64,000 nt of DNA from Xylaria sp. FL1777 (taxonomy: Eukaryota; Ascomycota; Sordariomycetes; Xylariales; Xylariaceae): positions 284,500 to 348,499 of the forward strand of contig MU400548.1 of NCBI GenBank assembly GCA_022578965.1, in the 5' to 3' direction. Below are positions 51,517 to 64,000 of the stretch, one piece after another. Position numbers and translations under genes: made by a program. Numbering within the stretch: position 1 is the first letter of the stretch; every line of letters begins with the position of its first letter. The notes under the pieces are model-generated. The model was not told the DNA's origin. It saw nothing but the letters and a program-made list of their open reading frames with translations, and did not search any database.

Positions 51517-54500
51517 CAATATAAGCTAACGTAATTAATGCATAAACTATAAAAATTAAAGCTTAAACCACTTATAGTAACATTAATGAATTAGCGCTTA
51601 TAACAAGCTTTATATATTTTATTTTAATCTTTAAGCTTTTTTTTCTTTTTTTTCTTTTTTTTTTTTAGCTTAAAATCTTTGTTTATAGTATTAATATATT
51701 AGCTATTATATTATTTAATTAATTATAACACTATTTTAAGCCTATTTTTTTGCTATTAAACGTTTATTAAATATATAACTATTTATTAATTTATTATTAG
51801 CTAGCAATTAATAAATTAAAGTATTTTTTATTTTAGTTTTATATTTAACTTTAATTAATATAACTTAAAACTTAAAACATAAAACTAAAAGCATTTATGC
51901 TTTTAAAAAAGCAAAACTTAGTTTTAATTATAAACTTAAAAAAATCTTAAAAATTAGCATTTATTATTACTTTAAATTATATATTTTTAAAAGATTTTAC
52001 GCTTAATATACTTATATTTTTTATAAAAAAAAATCTATGTTTAAAAACACAAAAAAACTTAAAACAAAAAACTAAAATATATTATTATATAATATAGCAA
52101 AACTTAAAAACTAAGCTTAATAATAGCTTTTAGCGTTAGTTTAAAAACTATAAACTAAACTAAATAATAATTATGCAATAATATATAAATTATAAGCAAA
52201 AATAAAACAATTAAACTATTAAAGTTAAAAGCTTTTAAATAATAATATATTTAAAAAAGCAAACTTTTAACTTAGTAACTTAATTACTAAAAAAACCTTT
52301 AAGTTAATTAATACTTTAATTAATAATAAAAACTTTAAATATAAAAAAAAAAGCTAAAGCTTAAAAATTTAACTTAAGTAAGTTTATTAATAACTAAAAT
52401 AGCTTTAATAACTAGCTATTTAATTTAATTAATAAGCTTAAAAAAATAAAAGCACTTTTTATAATAAGCAAAGCTAAATGCACTATATAAAAGCATCTTT
52501 AAAAAATAAAACTATTAAAGTTATTAAGCTTTATTAAAACTATAAAACTTAAAACTTTGTAAATTTAACAAAAATAATTTAAATATTAAAAACTGTTTAT
52601 TATAACTTAAATTAAGCTATTTTAATAAAAAACAAACTAAACGCTATATATTATAAACTTAAAAAAAACAATAATATTTATACTTTTATTGCTTGTTTTA
52701 TATATTTAGCATAAAAAAGCAAAATTATTAAAAATAAATAGTTTTTAGTGCTATAAAAACATATTAACGTTAATTTAAAAAATAAAATCTTTAAAGCAAA
52801 CATAAATCTTTTTATAACTTTTAAATAGTTTTATAATAAAAAAACTAATAATATAACAAATATTAATTTTTAAATAATAACTTTATAATTAAACATTTAT
52901 ATTATTTTTAAAACTAATTAAATTATTATATTAAACTAAATAAAACAAACGTTAATTAATAAAAAAAAAAAGCTTATTATATTAATAACAGTTGTTTTTT
53001 TTATAATAAAACAAAACACTAAATTAAAAATTGCTTTAATAAAAAATATAAAAGCATTGCTTTTATTAAGCTAATATTTAAAGCTTTAATATATAAAAAC
53101 CTAAAAAAACTAAAAGAACTTAAAAGCTTAAATAGTTTAAAAAAAAATAAAACTATTAAAAGTTTTTATAATAGTTTATATGCTTATATTAGCTAAAATA
53201 AATAACTAATAAAAGTTATTTGCTTTTAATATAAATATTTTAATACAAATTAATAGTATTAAAATAAAAGCTATAGCTTTATATAATATTAAAGCTTAAA
53301 TATAATATTAAAGCTTAAATATAATTATTAATAAATTAATAGCTTATAAAGCAAATAAAACAATAATTAAATGTTAAAATAATAAACTTAAATATATTAT
53401 TTAAACTATAAAACTATAAAAGTAAAATAACTAAAAAAGTAAAAAAACATTTAATAATAACTTTAAAAATTAATAAATATTAGTTTTTTAATTAAACTTT
53501 TTAAGTAATTAATATAAGGTATAATATTATAATAAGTTTTTATTAGTTATTAAAGCATAATATAATAATAAACTACTAAAAAAAAAAATTAATATAGCTT
53601 AAAAACTAACTTTTATTAATAAAGTTCTTTTTAATAATTAAAGTTAAATTATATATTAAGTTAAACTAATAAATTAACTTTTTTGTTTAATAAAATATAA
53701 ATTAAAAAAACATAATAATTAAAAAAAAATATTGCATTTTAAAACAATTAACTAAAAACTAGCTTATAATATTTATAACTGTAATTTAAGCAACAAAAAA
53801 CCAAGCAATAATTACTAAAATTACTAAACAAATAAAAAAGAACTTTAATTATAAACAATAAAAAAAATTAGCTTATAAAACGCTAAATTAATTAATATTA
53901 TTAAAGTTTTACTTAAATTTATAGCACTAAAAAAGCATAGCTATTATTAGTACTATAGTGCTATAATAAACCTTTAACAAAAGAAAAATCTTATTTTTTT
54001 AAAAAAAAAACTTTAAATATATAAAATTAGTATAAAATTTAATATTGCTTTAATTAGCTTACTTAAAAAGCTTTTTTTTAAAGCAAAAAGCTAATAAATT
54101 ATTACTATATAAGCTTAAATATAACGTTATTTTAAAGCTTTAAAATAACTTTATAAAGTTTAGCTTACTTATTTATTAAATATTTATTTAGTACTTTTTT
54201 TTCGAAAAAAAAGTAATAAATAAATTATTAACTTAAAGCTTTATTAAACTATATATAAATATAAACGTAGCATTAATACTTCTTATATTTAAGCTTTATT
54301 TAAATAAATAAAAGTTTTATATTAATTATTAATAAAAAAACTAATATTGAAAAAATAAATTAATATTAATACTTAACTTTAATAAAACTATATTTAATTA
54401 TAAAAAAGCTATATAGTTTATAAAAGTTAATATTATAAAAGCTTTTTATTACTTTTAAATAATAATTACTTTAAAATATTTTACTACATTTTATATAAAA

Positions 54501-55011
54501 CAAATGTTAAATAAGCTTTATACAATTGTACGTTTAACATATATGTGCTAAAACAAAGTACAATAATCTTTATATTGTAAGCTATTTATATTTTGTATGT
54601 TTAAAAGAAAAAAAGGTTTGTATAAAGCAAAGGTTTTTCTTTTATGTGTAAAAACTTTACTAGCATACAAGCTAAGCTAACACTAAGATTATTTTAGTTT
54701 ATGCAATAGCTTTTATATAAAGTGGTCTTTATGCGAAACTTATTATATGTACTATACATAAAAGTTATAACTAATAACTAGTTATTTTAACACTAGCTAC
54801 TTTTTTTTAGTTATAATTCTTTTTATATAATGCTATTTAAAAGAAATAAAAAAAATAGTTCTATAAAGAGTTAAACACTTAATACTATAGTTTTTGCAAA
54901 AAAAGGGTTGCTTATATGTTTATTTTTCTTGAACTTTATAGTTATATAAAGCCTAGGGTTAAAAGTAGTTGCTTTTTAAATAAAGCACTTAAACCTTTAT
55001 ATAGTTTAATT
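51517..55011. other. AT-rich, unassigned 3.5 kb
   Basis: No copy of this stretch is seen elsewhere in the window and no coding trace could be assigned. Most of it is saturated A+T. The part at 54,480-54,960 keeps more G+C (words such as AAGTGGTCTTTATGCG) and may be a terminus of another element. Confidence 0.5.
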
Positions 55012-55016
55012 ACTAC

Positions 55017-55211
55017 TGTTAAATATAAGTGATAGCATGTAACATTAGGTTTATTAGTTGTATTAATTGCGTGTTATTTTTGTTATATAAACATAACTAG
55101 CTAGTTATGCAGGTTTTATATAAGGGCCTTTGTTTTTTTGATATAGGTCTACTTTTAAATACTTATTAGTTAAGTAATTCTAGCTTAAGATATAATTTTT
55201 TATATTTAATA
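55017..55211. repeat. Left LTR of copia-like element
   Basis: 195 bp; the left edge keeps GTGATAGCATGTAAC, which is A/T-converted in the right LTR. If the element is coded on the minus strand, this is the 3' LTR. Confidence 0.92.
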
Positions 55212-56369
55212 TACTTTCTTAAGAAGCATTTTTTAAGGAATAATTCTTACGAATATATTCTGTTTTTACTTTAGTAGTTATATTTAGCTAAAAAGACTTA
55301 TTGCATTTATTTAGTTATTTATGTATTTAACTTTTTTTTTTTTAATAAGTTTTCAAGTATTTTTTATTTTTTTTCTAGTATTTTTTTAAGTGTTTAGTAT
55401 TCTTAAATATTTTTAATATTTATAAAGTTAAGCTATTTTAAAAAAGTATTCTATTTATTTTTAAAAAGTGCTTTTATTAAACTATTAGTAATTATGTTAG
55501 TAATAAAAATATATTTAACCTTTAAAGTTTTATTAAAAACTTTTTATTATAGCTAGTAATTATAAATATTTATGTGTTATAGCTTTGTTTGTAATATAGC
55601 AATATTTTTTATAACAAGTTTAATTGTTTGTTAATTATTGTACTAAATTTAAATTTGCTAATTATTTAACGTAACTTTTAATTCTTTAATTAACTAGCTA
55701 ATAAACATTGTTTTTTTAAAAGCTTAAGCAAATGCTAAAAGTTTAGCTTTAGTTATAAATGTTATTACTATATTTTGCTTATTAGCTTTTTATTTAATAA
55801 TTTTACTAAATAACTTTATTACGTAAGCTTATAAACTTTTGCAATTAAAAGTATTATTAGCAAAAAAAGAATTATTTGCAATAATAAACTTGTTTTTGTT
55901 TTTAAATTAAAGCGCATAGTATTAAGTAGTCTTAAAATAAAACAGTAATTAATTAGTAAACTTGTAGTGTTTTAGTTTAAAATTTAAATTAAATTATAAT
56001 AATTAAAATGCTTTAAAAGCAATATTAAATTAAGTAATTATAGCACTATATATAATTAAACCTATTTTTTTTTAATAGCAATAAATTTTTTGCTGTATAG
56101 CTAGTTTATTATAAAAACTAAGTTTTTTTGCTTTTATTAAAGTATAAGCTTTAAAAACAAATCTGTTTTTAAGCTTAATAATTTTTTTAATATATAAAAA
56201 CTATAATAGCTAAATTAAGCTTTTTTTACAATTTTAAATAACTTTTATACTAAAAAACTACAAAAGGTTATTTTTACTAGTTATTTAATAATAGCGCTTT
56301 AATTTAAAGATTGCTTATTAAGCAATAACTTCTTTAGTTTTTTAATAAGCTAAAATAATATTATTTATA

Positions 56370-56847
56370 ACGTAGTTCACATACAAGTCGTGCATCCAAG
56401 CAAGTCGCGCACTTCACCTTGATGTTCTTAATAGCATAATATCGTATATAAAGATACTTACCCCACTTTAGCTATAACTCCACGAAAAAAAATCGGAAAA
56501 ATACCGGACCTTTTTTATTGTAAATATAATTAAAAATAAAAATATAGGTCACCAATTAGACTTTTAATATCTCTTGACCTTTATGCTTAAACAAAAAAAC
56601 GCGCTAAATTTTAGCGTGGTTTTTATTTTAACTATAAAGGTCAAAAGATATTAAAAATCTAATTAGTGACCTATATTTTTATTTTTAATTATATTTATAA
56701 TAAAAAAGGTCCGGTATTTTTCCGATTTTTTTTCGTGGAGTTATAGCTAAAGTGGGGTAAGTACCTTTATATAGAAAATAGGTGTAATAGTACGCCAAGC
56801 CAACATGCGCGGCTCGCTTGAATGCACGACTTGCATGTAAACCACGT
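56370..56847. mobile_element. 478-bp foldback (MITE-like) element in the copia-like element
   Basis: Arms of about 215 bp (56,370-56,584 and 56,634-56,847) are highly similar inverted copies around a 49-bp loop that itself holds a perfect 15-bp hairpin (CGCTAAATTTTAGCG, 56,602-56,616). The ends read ACGTAGTTCACAT and ACGTGGTTTACAT. TATA (or just TA) flanks both ends (56,366-56,369 and 56,848-56,851), compatible with a Tc1/mariner- or pogo-type target duplication. The arms keep CGTGGAG, ATCGGAAAA and ACCGGACC words, so RIP has barely touched it. Too short to encode a transposase. Confidence 0.85.
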
Positions 56848-57359
56848 TATATATAAAAATAAAAACCTTTTGTTTAGTATAGTAGTATAGCTTATAAAGT
56901 ATTACTTAGTAGCTTATAGATTTTAAAGATTAGGTTAATTTTTGCTGCTAAAAAAGCAGTAATTTTTAAAAGCTATATAATGCTTAAAAAAGTTTAAAAA
57001 AAGTCTATAATTTATAGTAGCTTAAAGGCATATATATATAGATTTTTTTATTTAGTTTTATATTAACAAAAGCATTTATTGCATTATACTATTTTAGTTT
57101 AAGATTAAACTTAGCTATAATAACTATAAAGGTTTAAAATAATCTGCTTACAAAAGTAAATACGTAAGTATTTTCTTTTTTATTAGTTAACTATTAGTTT
57201 TTTTAAACAATAAATTTAGCTTTACATTTTTAATAAAAGCTATGCTTGTTAAACTTATAAATATATACCTATATATAATTTAAAGTTAGTTTTTTATAAG
57301 TAATACGTACATTAACTTTTTTTTAAGTGTTTATTTCTTTATAGCTTTAAAGGTATAAC

Positions 57360-57415
57360 TTTTTAGCCTGCTTAAAATATTTGCTTATAAAATAAGTACT
57401 AAAATCTTTATGCCA
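57360..57415 (-). pseudogene. Copia reverse-transcriptase-like remnant
   Basis: The minus strand reads WHKDFSTYFISKYFKQAKK, similar to the copia RT segment that follows the LKQSPRLW motif (W-x-x-x-F-x-x-x-L-x-x-x-G-F-x-Q). The catalytic YVDD box could not be located. Confidence 0.5.
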
Positions 57416-57536
57416 CTTTAAAAATAAAAAAAAGTTTTAGCAATAAATTCTAAATTCAGTTTAAAGCAGCTTTATAAAGTTTAACTTCTAAAGTACTAAA
57501 GCATTTTTTAAAATAAAATAAGTTAAAGCGTTAAAA

Positions 57537-57855
57537 GCAGCACTTAATAAAAGCACAAGTAGCAGCACTTCTAAAATAGATTTAATTAAAGCGCAATAAG
57601 TAGCACTTTATAAAAGCACAAATAGTAACACTTTTAAAATGGATTTAAATAAAGCGCAATAAGCAGCACTTTATAAAAGCACAAGTAGTAGCACTTTTAA
57701 AATAGATTTAAGTAAAGCATAATAAGCAGCACTTTATAAAAGCGCAAATAATAGCATTTTTAAAATAGATTTAAGTAAAGCGTAATAAGTAGCACTTTAT
57801 AAAAGCATAAGTAGCAGCATTTCTAAAATAAATTTAAATAAAGCGCAATAAGCAA
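57537..57855. repeat. 63-bp minisatellite, 5 copies
   Basis: The unit begins GCAGCACTT, passes through AAAAGCACAAGTAG and ends AAAGCGCAATAA. Five copies are in direct array, differing mostly by transitions. 63 bp is 21 codons, so the array is phase-neutral for a coding region; it lies between the integrase and reverse-transcriptase traces of the copia-like element. Confidence 0.85.
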
Positions 57856-58442
57856 TACTTTATGCAAAGAATGCAGGTCTTTTATTTTTAATAAATTTAA
57901 TATTGCTACTAAAGTAGCTTAAAAATCTTTTTAAAGATTTAGCTTTATTAGTTTTGTTTATTAGTATGCTATATTATAACTTTATAGTTATTAGGCGTTT
58001 TATATTAAATGTAGCTTTTTAGCAACTTTTATATGCTATAACTTTAAAAAAAGTTATTTAAAAACTTTCTTTAAACCTTAAAGTAAAATTAAGCGATTTA
58101 ATAGTTTTTATAAGATTTTTTTTTTAGCTAGCTTTTTTAATTGTAGCGCTAAAAAAAGCACAGTAAGCAAAAAATTTAAAAGAAATAAAATAAAAAGCAA
58201 AAATCGCTTTAGTATATAAGTAATTAGTTTATAACAACAAGTTTTTATTTTAATTTACATTTTTACTAATATTTTTATTTTTTGTTTTTTTAGCAAAGTT
58301 AATTAGTACGTATACTTTTTAATTTTTATATAAATTAATAAAAGTTTGCTAAGCAGTCTTTAAATAAAATTAGTAAGTAATCTTAGCTAATAAAGCCTTA
58401 AATTCTTTATTAGTAGTTTTTAAAAAGTTATTCTTTAAGAAA

Positions 58443-58519
58443 TTAATATTTCTTAAAAAAATAATGTTTTTATTAAATATAACGTTTTTAATTACAATAA
58501 CTTTATTAGCCTTTAGTAA
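58443..58519 (-). pseudogene. Copia integrase C-terminal remnant
   Basis: The minus strand reads LLKANKVIVIKNVIFNKN. It resembles the conserved end of copia integrases (KVIVTRDVxFDE pattern), with Arg-Asp read as Lys-Asn and Asp or Asn-Glu as Asn-Lys, as G-to-A changes would give. Confidence 0.6.
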
Positions 58520-61220
58520 TTAAATATAATAAGTAATAAATAATTAGTATTTAATTAAATATTTTATTTAAGCTTTTAAATTAAGCTTTTTTTTTTATTA
58601 GTTTTTAGCTAAGCTATTAATGTTATAATAAATGCTTTATATTTATAAACTTTTAAATATAATAAAATAAGTATTTTGTTTTTTTTAATTATACTGTTTT
58701 GCATTTAGAAATAAGTATAAAATTTCTTGTATAAAGTTTTCTAGTTATAAATATATTTAAAAGTACAATTATAAAAATATATAGTAGCTTTAATAATTTT
58801 TACCTAGAAATAAGTTAATAACTTAGATCTATTTTTTATAAATTTTGCTTTTTTTTTAATTATACTTTTTAACCTTTTAGCACTTTTATTAAGTGCTTAA
58901 GTATTAAAAAAAAACACTTTAAAAGTAATTTTTTTAGTTGTTTAAAAATGCTAAGCAAGTTTAAAAGTGCTTTTTATATTTATAGTTATTTTATTATTGC
59001 ATTTTATTATTAACACTTTAGTTTTATAGTAATTTTATATATATTTAATTAAGTAAATAAATGCAGTTTTAATTAATAAATATGTTTAGTTATATAAATA
59101 ATAATTAAAAGTAAAGCTAAAGAATTAATTAATAACAAGCATTATATATTATTTTTTGTTTTTGTTTTTTTAAGGATTTTTATAATTATAAAAATTAATT
59201 GCTAGTTATATATTAGCTGCTATTAGCTTTTTTTATAGTTGTTTATTAATTTAATGTTTAATTTTTAATATTTTATATACGTTATATTAAGTAGTTTTTA
59301 ATTTATTACTTTTATTAAAAGCTTAGCAAATTTTTACCCCTTAAAATAAAATTACTAAGTATTATATTGCTTTAAGTTTTAAATAGCTTATTTAAAAGTG
59401 CTACTTAAATAAATCTTTTTATAAAATTAGCTTTTTTATATATAAATTAAGTTTGTTTTGTTATATATAAAAAGCATATTTTTTAAGTAATAACAAAAGA
59501 TATTTTATAACAAATTAATTAAGTTAGTTTTATAAACAGCATAAAATTAACTTATTTTTTTATTGCAAAAGGTTTATAAATAGTTTATTATTTTACTAGT
59601 ATTTTAGCTAGTTAAAAACTTAAAATAATACTAAATTAATAGCTATTATAAAGCAAAATGCTATATTATATAGCTAGAGAACTTTTAGTTCTTTTAGTTC
59701 TTAAATATATATGTTTATTTCTTTAAATCCTTTAATTAAAATAACTTTATTTCTTGCGTATACTGCATTATTTAAGTTAGCTTTCCTAAGGTTTAAAAAT
59801 CTGCTAATTTTATTAAATATATATATTATAGTGCTAAAGTTTAAAATAGCAAAGTTTTTAAGTTTATATGTTATTTTAGTTTTGTTTTTAGCTATAAACG
59901 CAGTTTAAGCTAGTTTTCTTAATAATTAGTTAATATTTAGTTTAGCTTTTTTTTGCTTTGTTTTTTTTTTTAAATTTGCTTAATCTTTTTAAAAAGTTCT
60001 AAGTTAAACTTTAGCATTTATAAAACTATTCCTTAAACTATTTTATTAAGTATAAAGTTTTTGCTTGCTATTTTTAAAAAAGCATACTAACATTTATTTA
60101 ATAAATAGTTCTAAGTATATAGCTTATAGTTTATGTTTTTATTATTAATATTTGCTTAAAAATGCTTAAGTTTTATGCTTTTTTTACGTTTTTATAATTT
60201 TTTGCTACAAAAGCTGCTTTAACTTCTTTTTGCTAGTTTTTAGCAACTAATAAGTTTTTTTACTTTAAATATATTATTTATTTCTTTTGTATTTTTAAAA
60301 GTATAAAAGCTTTTTTTATAAGGTTTTTTTTTAAGTAGCTTGCTTTAAACTAATAGCTTAATGCTTGCTTTATTTTATAAGTTTGCTATAATTATAATAT
60401 AATTAAAAGTTCTATTTTTAATTTCTTATTAATTAATTTGTTAAAATATTGTTATTTATTTTTAGTAGCTTTTTTTTAGTGCTTTTTTTAGGTTAGTAGT
60501 TATATTATATAACTTAATAAAATTTATAGCTTTATGTTTTGCTACTTAAGCTAGCTTTTTTTTTTATTTAGTTGCTTAAATTCCTAAATCTTTTAATAGT
60601 TATTTTGTACTATTATTAATAAATGATTTATACTTTAGCTTTGCTTAATATATAAAGCTTTTTTTTAAGTATGCTTTAATAGTATAAAGCTTATTATACT
60701 ATACATTAAATATATTTATAAGTTCTAGCATTATATTTTTATAGTTTTAAAATACTGTTTTAAAAATTTAGTTTTTTAATTAGTTAATAGTTTTAACTTA
60801 ATTAATATATTTACGTATTTTTGCATTATAATTATTTAAATTAGTATTATATGCGGTTTGTTTAAAAATAGTTATTTTTATTACACTTTATAAAAGTTTT
60901 AAATCTATAGTTTTATAATTTACTATTAATAAAGACCTTATAAATAATGCTAATATTATTACTGCTTTTAAATAGTTTTTAACTTTAGGCATTATAAGTT
61001 GCTTTAATTATAGTATTTTTATATTTAGGTTTAAAGTAATATAATCTTATAAGTTTAAGCTAATTGCTTTGCTTTTAAGCTTTTTGTTCCATAAATAAAA
61101 ATTATTTAAATGTTTTAATGCGATTTTTATATTTTAATTAGCTAGTTTCTGCATACTAATTATTTAATTAAACTAGTAGTTTATTTAATAATAGTTAAAA
61201 GTAGTAATAAAACTTTTAAT

Positions 61221-61415
61221 TATTAAATATAAGTAATAATATATAACATTAGGTTTATTAGTTATATTAATTGCGTGTTGTTTTTGTTATGTAAACGTAA
61301 CTAGCTAGCTACGCAGGTTTTATATAAAGGCCTTTGTTTCTTTAACATGGGTTTATTTTTGAATACCTATTAGTTAGGTAATTCTAGCTTAAGATATAAT
61401 CCCTTATATTTAATA
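61221..61415. repeat. Right LTR of copia-like element
   Basis: 195 bp; the right half keeps GGCC, CATGGG and ATCCCTT words that are converted in the left LTR, while its left edge is A/T-converted. Length is identical to the left LTR and both are flanked by ACTAC. Confidence 0.92.
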
Positions 61416-61460
61416 ACTACTAGCATAATTAAAGGCCTTTGTTTTTATTGTTATATAGTG

Positions 61461-64000
61461 AAATAAAGCAGTATAATTGCGCAAAATTTACTATAACACT
61501 TTAATTGCAAGAAAATAAGTCATAACTTACGTATTTAAACAATTAAGCTATATATAAATTAAAAAATTAAACGATTAATTAAAAAGCTATTTAATAATAC
61601 AAATAAAGTAATTATAGCTAATTTTTATAATATTAAGCATAATAGTTAAATTTATACTTTAAAATTTAGTGCAATATTTATATTTTTATTTTTATTATAT
61701 AATTTAGCTTAAACTTATTTTAACTAGCTAATTAGTTTATTTAGCTATTTTACTTTATTTTAATTTTTTTTATTAAAATATAACTGCTTTTAGTTTATTT
61801 TAATACTTATAATTATAAAGTTTTTTATTTTTATTAGCGTTTTTTAAATAAAGTTACTATTATTTTTTTTTGCTTATTTAGTTTTATAAGTTTTTTTTTT
61901 ATTTCTTTTGCTATGTTTAAAAATAGCTTAAGCTTTAGCATTTATAAAAGCATTATAGCTTTATTAAAACTAGTTTTAGTTTTTTTACGTATTTAAATAT
62001 ATAAATAAAAGCTTTTAAAAATGCTTAGCGTTTTTTTTATAAAAGTACTTATAAAAAGTTTATACTTTTTTTTTTTGAACTATTAAGCTTAGCTAAGTTT
62101 TATATTTAGCTTATTATACTTAAAAAAAAAAATATTTATAAAAATATTTGTAATAAAATAACTTTGTACTACTAAAATGTTTTTATATTGCTTATAATAA
62201 GATTTTTTTAATATAACTGTTAGTTTTTTTTGCTAAAAACCTTTTTTGCGCTTTAAAGTAAAAAGCACTAAAAAAGCAAAACAATTAACTTTTAGTTTTT
62301 TTTTTAGCGTTTTTTTTTTACTTTATATATTTTTAACGCTTAATAATAAAAAAGCTAATTTATTAAATTTAAAAAAAATTACTTTTAGTTTTTTTAAGAA
62401 ATAATAAGGTTTAATGTTTATTAAAAGTAATAAATATAAATCTTTTTGTAATTTAAAGCTAAAGTACTTTTTAAAGTTTGCTTTTAAAAATTAAATAAGC
62501 TATTTATAATTTTTTTAATTATTAATACTTTTTTTTAAATATTAGCTTATTAAGTTACAAAACACATAATATAAATATAAAGCTTTAATAAACTTATATA
62601 TATAATTATTATGTTAGTAAAAACAAAAAAATATAAAATAGCTTAATATAACTTTTATATTAAAATGCTTTATTGTTTAATATTTTTATAATTTTTAAAA
62701 AACTTGTTTATTATTTTTATTAGTAGCATATTTAAAGTTTAAAATATATATTATTTTTAAAACAATATTAATAAAAATAATAATTTAATAATTATTTAAG
62801 TAATATTTTATTATAAAATATTTTATTTAAAAAGTTATAACAATTATTATAACTTATTTTATGTTTTATTAGTTTATAAAAAATTTTTTTATAAATTAGT
62901 TATATTTAAGTTTAATACTTATTTTTAAAGCTTTAGCTTTTTTATTTATATATAACTAAAGTAATACGTTTAGTAAAGCTTTTATTTTGCGCTTATTTAG
63001 CTATTTTTTAGCATTTAGCTTTATAAAGATATTTATAATATAAATAGCTTTAATTTTTTATTTTATAGTGTTTACTTTATAAAAGTTTTTATAATAGCTA
63101 TAAATAGCAAGCTTTTTTTAATAATTTAAATATTTTTGTTTATATTAATAAGTTTTTTTAATAGCTATTTATTATTTTAAAAAAAAAATCTTTAGCTATT
63201 GCTTTTTATTATTTTTATGTATTATTTTTAAAACTTTATTTAGTAAAAAACAATAAACTAGCTTTTGTTTATTATAAAGCTTTAGTTTATTAAAATGTTT
63301 TATATTATTATTTTTTTAATAATTATTTAAAGCTTTTTTTAATAGCAGTTTTTTTAAAAATTTTATAAACAATAATTGCTAAATATTTAGTTTTTATACT
63401 GCAGGTTTTTATTTTTTATATAGTTTTAGCTTTATTGCTAAAACTATTAGATTTTTTATAAACGTAATATTAAACTTATTAAAGCAAAAATCGTTATTTT
63501 TGCAATATTTTTTAATTTTTAATAAATACTATATTAATATTATAAAACTTTTTATAGCTATAAATTTTAACATTTAGTTTATAGCTTATAAAAATGCCTT
63601 TAAATATTTAATTTTTAATTTAAGTATATAAAGTAGCGTTTTATTTATATTTATTAAGCAGTTTTATATAGCAAAATATACTATAAAAGCTTTTTTTTAA
63701 AAATTAAGCGCTTTTTTATTAAACAACAAATTAAAAATATAAAAAACTTTTATTAAGATTATATATAATATAAACTATTAATATTTTAACGCTTTTTTAT
63801 TATAATACTTTTTATATATTAAATATATTGTTTTTTTTTATATTTATTAAATTAAGTTTAAAAATAAGTTTTAGTAGGTTTTTTTATTTTTAAAGAACAT
63901 ATAATTAAAGTGCTTTTTTAGTACTACTTTTTTTTTTTTTTTTAGGTTTTTAAAAAATAAACTTTTTATAAAGGTTATTTTTTTTTATATAAAATAAAAC
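61461..64000 (+). mobile_element. TI element, partial copy cut by window end
   Basis: Terminus E (61,461-61,764, minus orientation) is followed by TI body sequence collinear with 26,350-28,580, again differing mainly by transitions. It begins 41 bp after the target duplication of the copia-like element. The right terminus would lie about 500-800 bp beyond the window. Confidence 0.88.

Larger units (their letters stand above)
55017..61415 (-). mobile_element. Copia-like LTR retrotransposon, RIP-inactivated
   Basis: 6,399 bp with two 195-bp LTRs (55,017-55,211 and 61,221-61,415) and a 5-bp target duplication ACTAC (55,012-55,016 and 61,416-61,420). LTRs start TGTTAAATATAAG (right copy TATTAAATATAAG) and end TTTAATA, probably from TTTAACA. 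The minus strand reads an integrase C-terminal tail (58,443-58,519) and then a reverse-transcriptase-like segment (57,360-57,415), the copia order; this family call is moderate. A 478-bp foldback element is nested at 56,370-56,847 and a 63-bp minisatellite lies at 57,537-57,855. A 53-bp LTR scrap of the same family marks the composition boundary at 12,038. Confidence 0.85.
12038..64000. other. RIP-type AT-rich block
   Basis: From 12,038 to the end, G+C falls to roughly 15-20% by eye, CpG is almost absent and TpA-rich words dominate. Wherever two copies of a repeat can be compared, differences are mostly C/T or G/A transitions, with coding remnants full of TAA/TAG. This is the classic product of repeat-induced point mutation in ascomycetes. 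GC survives mainly in LTR outer ends and in two foldback elements. Such blocks are often heterochromatic and can be pericentromeric or subtelomeric; no telomeric repeat is seen and position cannot be judged. Confidence 0.9.

Noticed and set aside
57537..57855. CRISPR-like array
   Set aside because: The repeats are contiguous 63-bp units without unique spacers, in a eukaryotic retroelement; it is a minisatellite.
59711..59908. 65-codon plus-strand frame in the copia-like element
   Set aside because: Antisense to the inferred coding strand, hydrophobic low-complexity residues only.
12038..64000. Mitochondrial or plasmid origin of the AT-rich sequence
   Set aside because: It is contiguous with nuclear genes, contains LTR retrotransposons with target duplications, and its differences between copies are transition-dominated.

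Overview
The window looks like a filamentous ascomycete (Pezizomycotina) chromosome segment. It has short GT-AG introns (52-58 bp), fungal protein families, and a very AT-rich block whose transposon copies differ almost only by C/T and G/A changes. That pattern is what repeat-induced point mutation (RIP) leaves. The species cannot be named from the sequence.

Layout. Bases 1 to about 12,037 are a normal-composition, gene-bearing segment. It carries a three-exon Fig1-type four-TM membrane protein (minus), a two-exon protein kinase (minus), a divergent single-exon gene of unknown function (plus), a single-exon cupin protein with a hydrophobic C-terminal half (plus) and a four-TM membrane protein (minus, convergent with the cupin gene). 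A possible coding scrap touches the left edge. The five genes belong to different families and no shared pathway is evident.

At about 12,038 composition switches abruptly, starting with a fragment of a 195-bp LTR, to roughly 15-20% G+C (estimated by eye) through to the window end. No intact gene remains there, but its architecture can be read by comparing copies. (1) An imperfect palindrome of about 35 kb (13,848-48,753) has two 12.2-kb arms around a 2.77-kb centre. (2) A 7.74-kb Ty3/gypsy-type LTR element with 519-bp LTRs and a 5-bp target duplication sits inside the right arm only. (3) A family called here the TI element has a complete 3.07-kb copy with about 303-bp terminal inverted repeats (48,449-51,516), two partial copies, and a lone terminus. 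(4) A 6.40-kb copia-like element has 195-bp LTRs and a 5-bp target duplication (55,017-61,415). It carries an in-phase 63-bp minisatellite and a nested 478-bp foldback element that is hardly mutated. (5) A second foldback element lies at 12,685-13,114.

Order of events, inferred: TI elements and the 12.2-kb unit formed the palindrome; RIP-type mutation then hit both arms at different sites; the gypsy element inserted into the right arm and was itself mutated; the GC-retaining foldbacks are the youngest layer. The best candidates for something undescribed are the palindrome with its TI termini, and the consistent observation that the outer ends of LTR pairs are less mutated than their inner ends.
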